Shown here: positions 60,380-64,000 of the stretch, piece after piece
Position numbering within the stretch: the first letter of the stretch is position 1
Layout of the letters: the number at the start of each line of letters is the position of its first letter
Origin: Pempheris klunzingeri
Lineage: Eukaryota > Chordata > Actinopteri > Acropomatiformes > Pempheridae
Direction of reading: 5' to 3'
DNA: 64,000 nt
Assembly (NCBI RefSeq): GCF_042242105.1
Contig: NC_092023.1
Span: 11,110,933-11,174,932 of the forward strand
Position numbers and translations under genes: made by a program
Notes under the pieces: generated by a model
Seen by the model: only the letters and a program-made list of their open reading frames with translations
Databases searched by the model: none
What the model was told of the DNA's origin: nothing

Positions 60380-63300
60380 ATAACACACTCTTTTCCTATC
60401 TCTCTGTCTTTCTCTCTCTCTCTGAACGAGCCTTTTTTTTTTTTACCTAATTCTTTGTCTGTCTGTGTGTTTCTAGGTCTGTTTGAAGGCTCACGTGTGC
60501 AGTATGCGTCTGATGCCACCACGAAGATAGTGTTCAGCTGCTGTCAGCCCTCTGTAGTTGTCTCCTATGACACCATACAGGGAATACACTCCGTCTGGGC
60601 CCTGCGCAAGGTCACACATGATGTGAGTGATCGAACAGACATACACAAAAGCACACAAGCACACACCGTCAACCTGTCCCTAACTTCGAGCTGCTTACCT
60701 CCATCAGGAGCGTTCTACTGTCCTGCGATGTACAGCAGATCCAGTTGGCACTCCGGTGGGTCTGATGGCATCGGGCTTCCTGACCTCTCACCTCCGTAAT
60801 ATCTCCCGTCTGGACTCCCCTGGTGGCAGTGGGACAACAGGGCTCGGTCCTGGAACTGGAACAAGGTAACAGAAGTGAACTTAAAGGGTTGTTTGCACAT
60901 AGAGCGGCAACAGTGAGTTGATCAATTAGCTGATTGACAGAAAATGAGTCAGCAACTATTCTGACAATTGATTAATTGTTTTAGTTATTTTAAAACATTC
61001 TCTATTTTCAGCTTCTCTAAACTTTCTGCTCTCATCATATATTCTGTCATAGAATAATAAACGTATTATCTTTGGGTTATTTGACTGTTGGATGAATAGA
61101 GCAAATAATTTGATGAAATGACCTTCGGCTGCAAAAAAATTATAATCTGTATTTTTCACTTTTTTCTGATGTAGACCACTAGATAAGATAAGACCTTTAT
61201 TTGTCACATACACAGTTATACACAGTATAATGCACAGTGAAATTAATGTAATTATCAATAATAAAAGTAATTCCTAGTTGCATATTTGTATGTTTGTTTA
61301 TAGGTAAGAAAATTTAAAGTCATTGGCTTTGGTCCCACGGAAGGGGCTCAATCAATCACGTGTTGACATTTTATGTCTGGGAAAAATCAAAAGCAAAACA
61401 TACATGAAGACGAAAGAGACACAAAATAAAGAATTACATAGTCAATCCTGTCACAGATTTATCACTGACATAAACAAATAACATAGATATATATAGATAA
61501 ATAAATCAAATATTATAATAAATAAAAATACAGACAAATAAACAGTAAAACTGACTAAATCAACCGCAGAAAAGAAAGAAGAATGAGCAGAAATGTTTCC
61601 TATGACATCAGTTGATCCTTGAAAGCCTCTCTGGTCCAAAGTCTCTATTGTCTAACCCCTCTATTGTTTTCTTCTCCCAGCTGTGCTGTTGGTACCAGCT
61701 CTCCTCTTCACTACAGCGCTCTACACACCCACCAGAGCAGGCTCATGACGTCCTCACCAGGATTACACTCCCGTGTTCATTCACCAAGTATATCCAACAT
61801 GGCCGCCCTCAGGTGAGTAGAGGCACTAGATGTTTTTCTAAAAAAAAAGCATGGAGACAAGATTAGCTTGTCGCCTACACTTTAGCTATTGCCCACTGAG
61901 TTTACAAGACAAGATTTTAACTAAAGTCAGAGTTATTTTTATAAGGAAAGTGTCCAGTCTGAGCACATTTGAATTTGCATCCTCTGAACTGGCAAGAAAA
62001 GCTTCCTTCCTTGTGGTCATGCATGTGCTTCGTTGTGTGGTAGAGCACAGGATACAATCCAATCGGAAACCAGTTCATCAAAACACTTCTCCACAGTACG
62101 ATTAGTAGTCACAAACTTAGTTTTGATTTCTTTTCCTCTGGTTTTTATTCCAGCCGCGCCCACTCTCCAGGCATGGCGGCTCCATCCTTTTCAGGTGCGG
62201 CTCGTTTCAACACGTCTCTCCACAGCCCGTCCCCCAGGGGCCACCATGGCTTGTTACCCTCCCTCAACAGCACGGTCAACGAGACGATGCTGCTGCTGGA
62301 GATGGAGCCCATCGTACCCGACCTCTGCATGGAGCAGCTGTGGAGTGAGACGGTTACAGCTGGCTGTCACAGGTGATTACACGACTGAGCCCTACTGAAA
62401 ACAGATGCAGAGTCTGTAAAGCCACATGATTCATTTACATTAATGACTGACAATTATTGAGAACGGACAATTGATAGCTTTATTTTGATTTGATTGGAGC
62501 TTCTTCTAATTGATGTCCTTTTATAGTGGCGAATTCAGTATCGTAAGGCTAATTAGCTTTCTATTTTATTTTAGCACCTGAACTTTAGGACACACAGCTT
62601 GTCAGATTTACTAGTAAATACAAGGAAATGTATTGGCTATTGTCCCATTGTTGTATGATTTATGTTGATCTGTCAGTGTCATCAAAAAGAGAGCATCGTA
62701 CCAAGAAGAATCGTAAAGAAAGAATCCTCTTGCTAAATAATTGATCTAAGCAAATTTCTAAATCACATATAAACTTGAGGCTTCTCACAGTGATGGTAAA
62801 TGTGGCATTTTTGAAGGTACATTTTTATTGTGTTGTCTATTTTTTGTTGCTGTTCTTGTTTGGTATCTGCTGTCGTATCTCATGAATCTTCACCATTTTT
62901 TGTTCACAGGGAGAGCAGCCAGGCGTCCAAAGTATTCTTGACCTCTGACCTCTGTGAGAACCGCTACCTCTGTTTCCTGGTGGAGTCTCACCAACAGCTC
63001 AGGTCAACAAATGTACACAATAAATATTTGATACAGACTACACAAGCATGCACATACTCAATATACATAATATAAAGTATTTGCATGCTCAAATGTCTCA
63101 AATGATCTAACTCGAGGCCTTACAGAGCAATATGACAGTTACCAAACAGTTCGTATGGAGACATCGACACCAGCCGATTCAGTAGTTTAAATGTCTCTAT
63201 CTCTCTGTTACTTTTTCTGTCTCTTCATCATCATTATCTTCACCTGGTTTTGTGATCTCTATAAACAAATTAACATATTTCTTCATTGTTTCCACAGATG

Positions 63301-63962
63301 TGTGAAGTTCATTGAGAGCAACGATACGTCTCAGCTCATCTTTGCCTCTGTCACGACTATCCCTGCCAAAGATGCAGAGCCTCTGCAGGTAGATTTTAAT
63401 ATCTCTTTACAGACTGCTTGATGAATAGCAAGTACATTGTTTTGATCATTATCAGATCAGAAAAAAACAATATCATCAGTACATGAACTGTAAAGAAAAA
63501 AACAGGAATACAAGATAGTATTATTTTTGCATTTCTCAGTTAATATATGTAACATTTTCAAGAAGATTTAGTCCAGACTGTTTTTAACCTTGACTGCTGA
63601 GCACATTTCTGACTAAAGCACCTTCAGACTAATCACAGATATCAAACATACGCAAACCATATATATTATAAACTGCTGTTCCTCTAATTAATTAAATTAA
63701 TCTGCATTTATTTTGATAAATGACTAATTATGCATTCATTCAAAAAAAAGCCCATCATATGTAACATAATGGGAATTTTTCCTCAATTTTCTGACGTTTT
63801 ATAGACCAAATAAATTATAAAACAATATAGGAATAGAGAAAATGATTGTTTTAAAGATTTAACATGCTTCTGACAGTAAAACTTTCTCGTCCTCAGAATA
63901 TAGATGCCATGCTGGTTCTTGAGGCCTGCGGCAGTCTGGTTCTCTACACAGGAATCACCAGA
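57817..63962 (+). CDS. anapc1: anapc1, anaphase-promoting complex subunit 1; 5' part, continues off the right edge
   Basis: Thirteen coding exons: 57817-58032, 58397-58561, 58933-58975, 59087-59184, 59825-59907, 60264-60337, 60477-60622, 60708-60865, 61681-61812, 62154-62372, 62910-63002, 63298-63388 and 63897-63962. They join in frame to 528 codons. The ATG at 57817 (MSEVVYEETATMIAAG) follows an acceptor at 57792. Conserved Apc1 motifs include SFVPFGREHCRNHPNAFNLQ, LQPASELWSSDGAAGLVG, VYKAFTVDSPVQQ, LPTVFSMLHPLDEIAPIVC, SPSISNMAALS, ASKVFLTSDLCENRYLCFLV and LVLEACGSLVLYTGITR. This covers the N-terminal WD40-like propeller and its long disordered, serine-rich loop, which in human Apc1 is phosphorylated in mitosis and controls Cdc20 loading. 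Apc1 is the platform scaffold of the APC/C ubiquitin ligase and is nuclear/cytosolic. Human ANAPC1 is about 1,944 residues, so about three quarters of the gene lies beyond the window. Confidence 0.96.
59440..59720 (+). repeat. Interspersed repeat in an anapc1 intron (GAGCATTTAGCAGCTAAAGAG)
   Basis: GTAGAGGAGCATTTAGCAGC, TAAAGAGCAGATATTTCCTT and GGTGGCCAGAAACACGACAC are strings of a common teleost repeat. The 62-codon open frame across it belongs to the repeat, not to anapc1. Confidence 0.65.
60110..60219. repeat. Long CA microsatellite in an anapc1 intron
   Basis: About 45 CA units with ACAT interruptions near the 3' end, 45 bases before the exon at 60264. Length variation so near an acceptor could affect splicing. 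Threonine/histidine and Cys/Val frames here are artefacts. Confidence 0.95.
60342..60377. repeat. CA microsatellite just downstream of an anapc1 exon
   Basis: About 18 CA units starting four bases after the donor site of the exon ending at 60337. Confidence 0.95.
60910..61150. repeat. Short-element family, inverted copy in an anapc1 intron
   Basis: AACAGTGAGTTGATCAATTAGC, TTCAGCTTCTCTAAACTTTC, TTTGGGTTATTTGACTGTTG and TTCGGCTGC parallel the copies at 14870 and, in reverse, 2551 and 3720. Confidence 0.5.
61183..61255 (-). repeat. Retroelement-tail-like repeat (AGATAAGATAAGACCTTTATTTG)
   Basis: A GATAA repeat, then ACCTTTATTTGTCACATACA and CAGTATAATGCACAGTGAAA, is the typical reverse orientation of a fish non-LTR retrotransposon 3' end with an ATCTT tail. 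Confidence 0.55.
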
Positions 63963-64000
63963 GTAAGGACAATTCAAATCATCAAGACTTGTCTGATTAG

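Overview
The window is nuclear DNA from a ray-finned fish, most likely a percomorph-type teleost. Its genes are split by GT-AG introns, long CA/GT microsatellites occur throughout, and the interspersed repeats (Tc1-like elements, degenerate non-LTR retrotransposon 3' ends, several short families) look like teleost families. Exons were located by eye from conserved protein motifs, splice sites and reading phase. No search or alignment program was run.

Five protein-coding genes are well supported. From left to right: (1) desi2, minus strand, a deSUMOylating isopeptidase of the PPPDE family; four coding exons are visible and the 3' part runs off the left edge. (2) mtrf1l, minus strand, the mitochondrial release factor; complete, eight coding exons. 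(3) fbxo5 (Emi1), plus strand, an inhibitor of the anaphase-promoting complex; complete, with a non-coding first exon, five coding exons and a poly(A) signal. (4) vip, minus strand, the precursor of PHI and vasoactive intestinal peptide; signal-peptide, PHI, VIP and C-terminal exons plus a promoter with TATA and CRE-like sites; the last small exon was not found. (5) anapc1, plus strand, the largest APC/C subunit; the first thirteen coding exons are present and the gene runs off the right edge.

Layout: 1-14.7 kb is desi2, including an intron of about 11.8 kb full of repeats and a local duplication. 15.7-20.1 kb is mtrf1l. 20.1-23 kb is the divergent mtrf1l/fbxo5 intergenic region. 23-27.3 kb is fbxo5. 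27.3-40.9 kb is a gene-poor, repeat-rich interval with a strong CTCF-like motif and two weak candidate exons. 41-45 kb is vip and its promoter. 45-56.7 kb is another gene-poor interval with a degenerate retrotransposon, a tRNA-like sequence, microsatellites and an unexplained exon-like block. 56.7-64 kb is the 5' part of anapc1.

The order mtrf1l-fbxo5-vip matches the block on human 6q25. desi2 and anapc1 lie on other human chromosomes, so the flanks differ from the mammalian arrangement. Emi1 and Apc1, an inhibitor and its target complex, sit about 30 kb apart here. I did not find CRISPR arrays, rRNA, prokaryotic genes or any obviously new molecular system. The most interesting unexplained items are the candidate exons near 28.0, 32.2 and 51.3-51.9 kb, and the duplicated and palindromic elements in the 5' part of vip.
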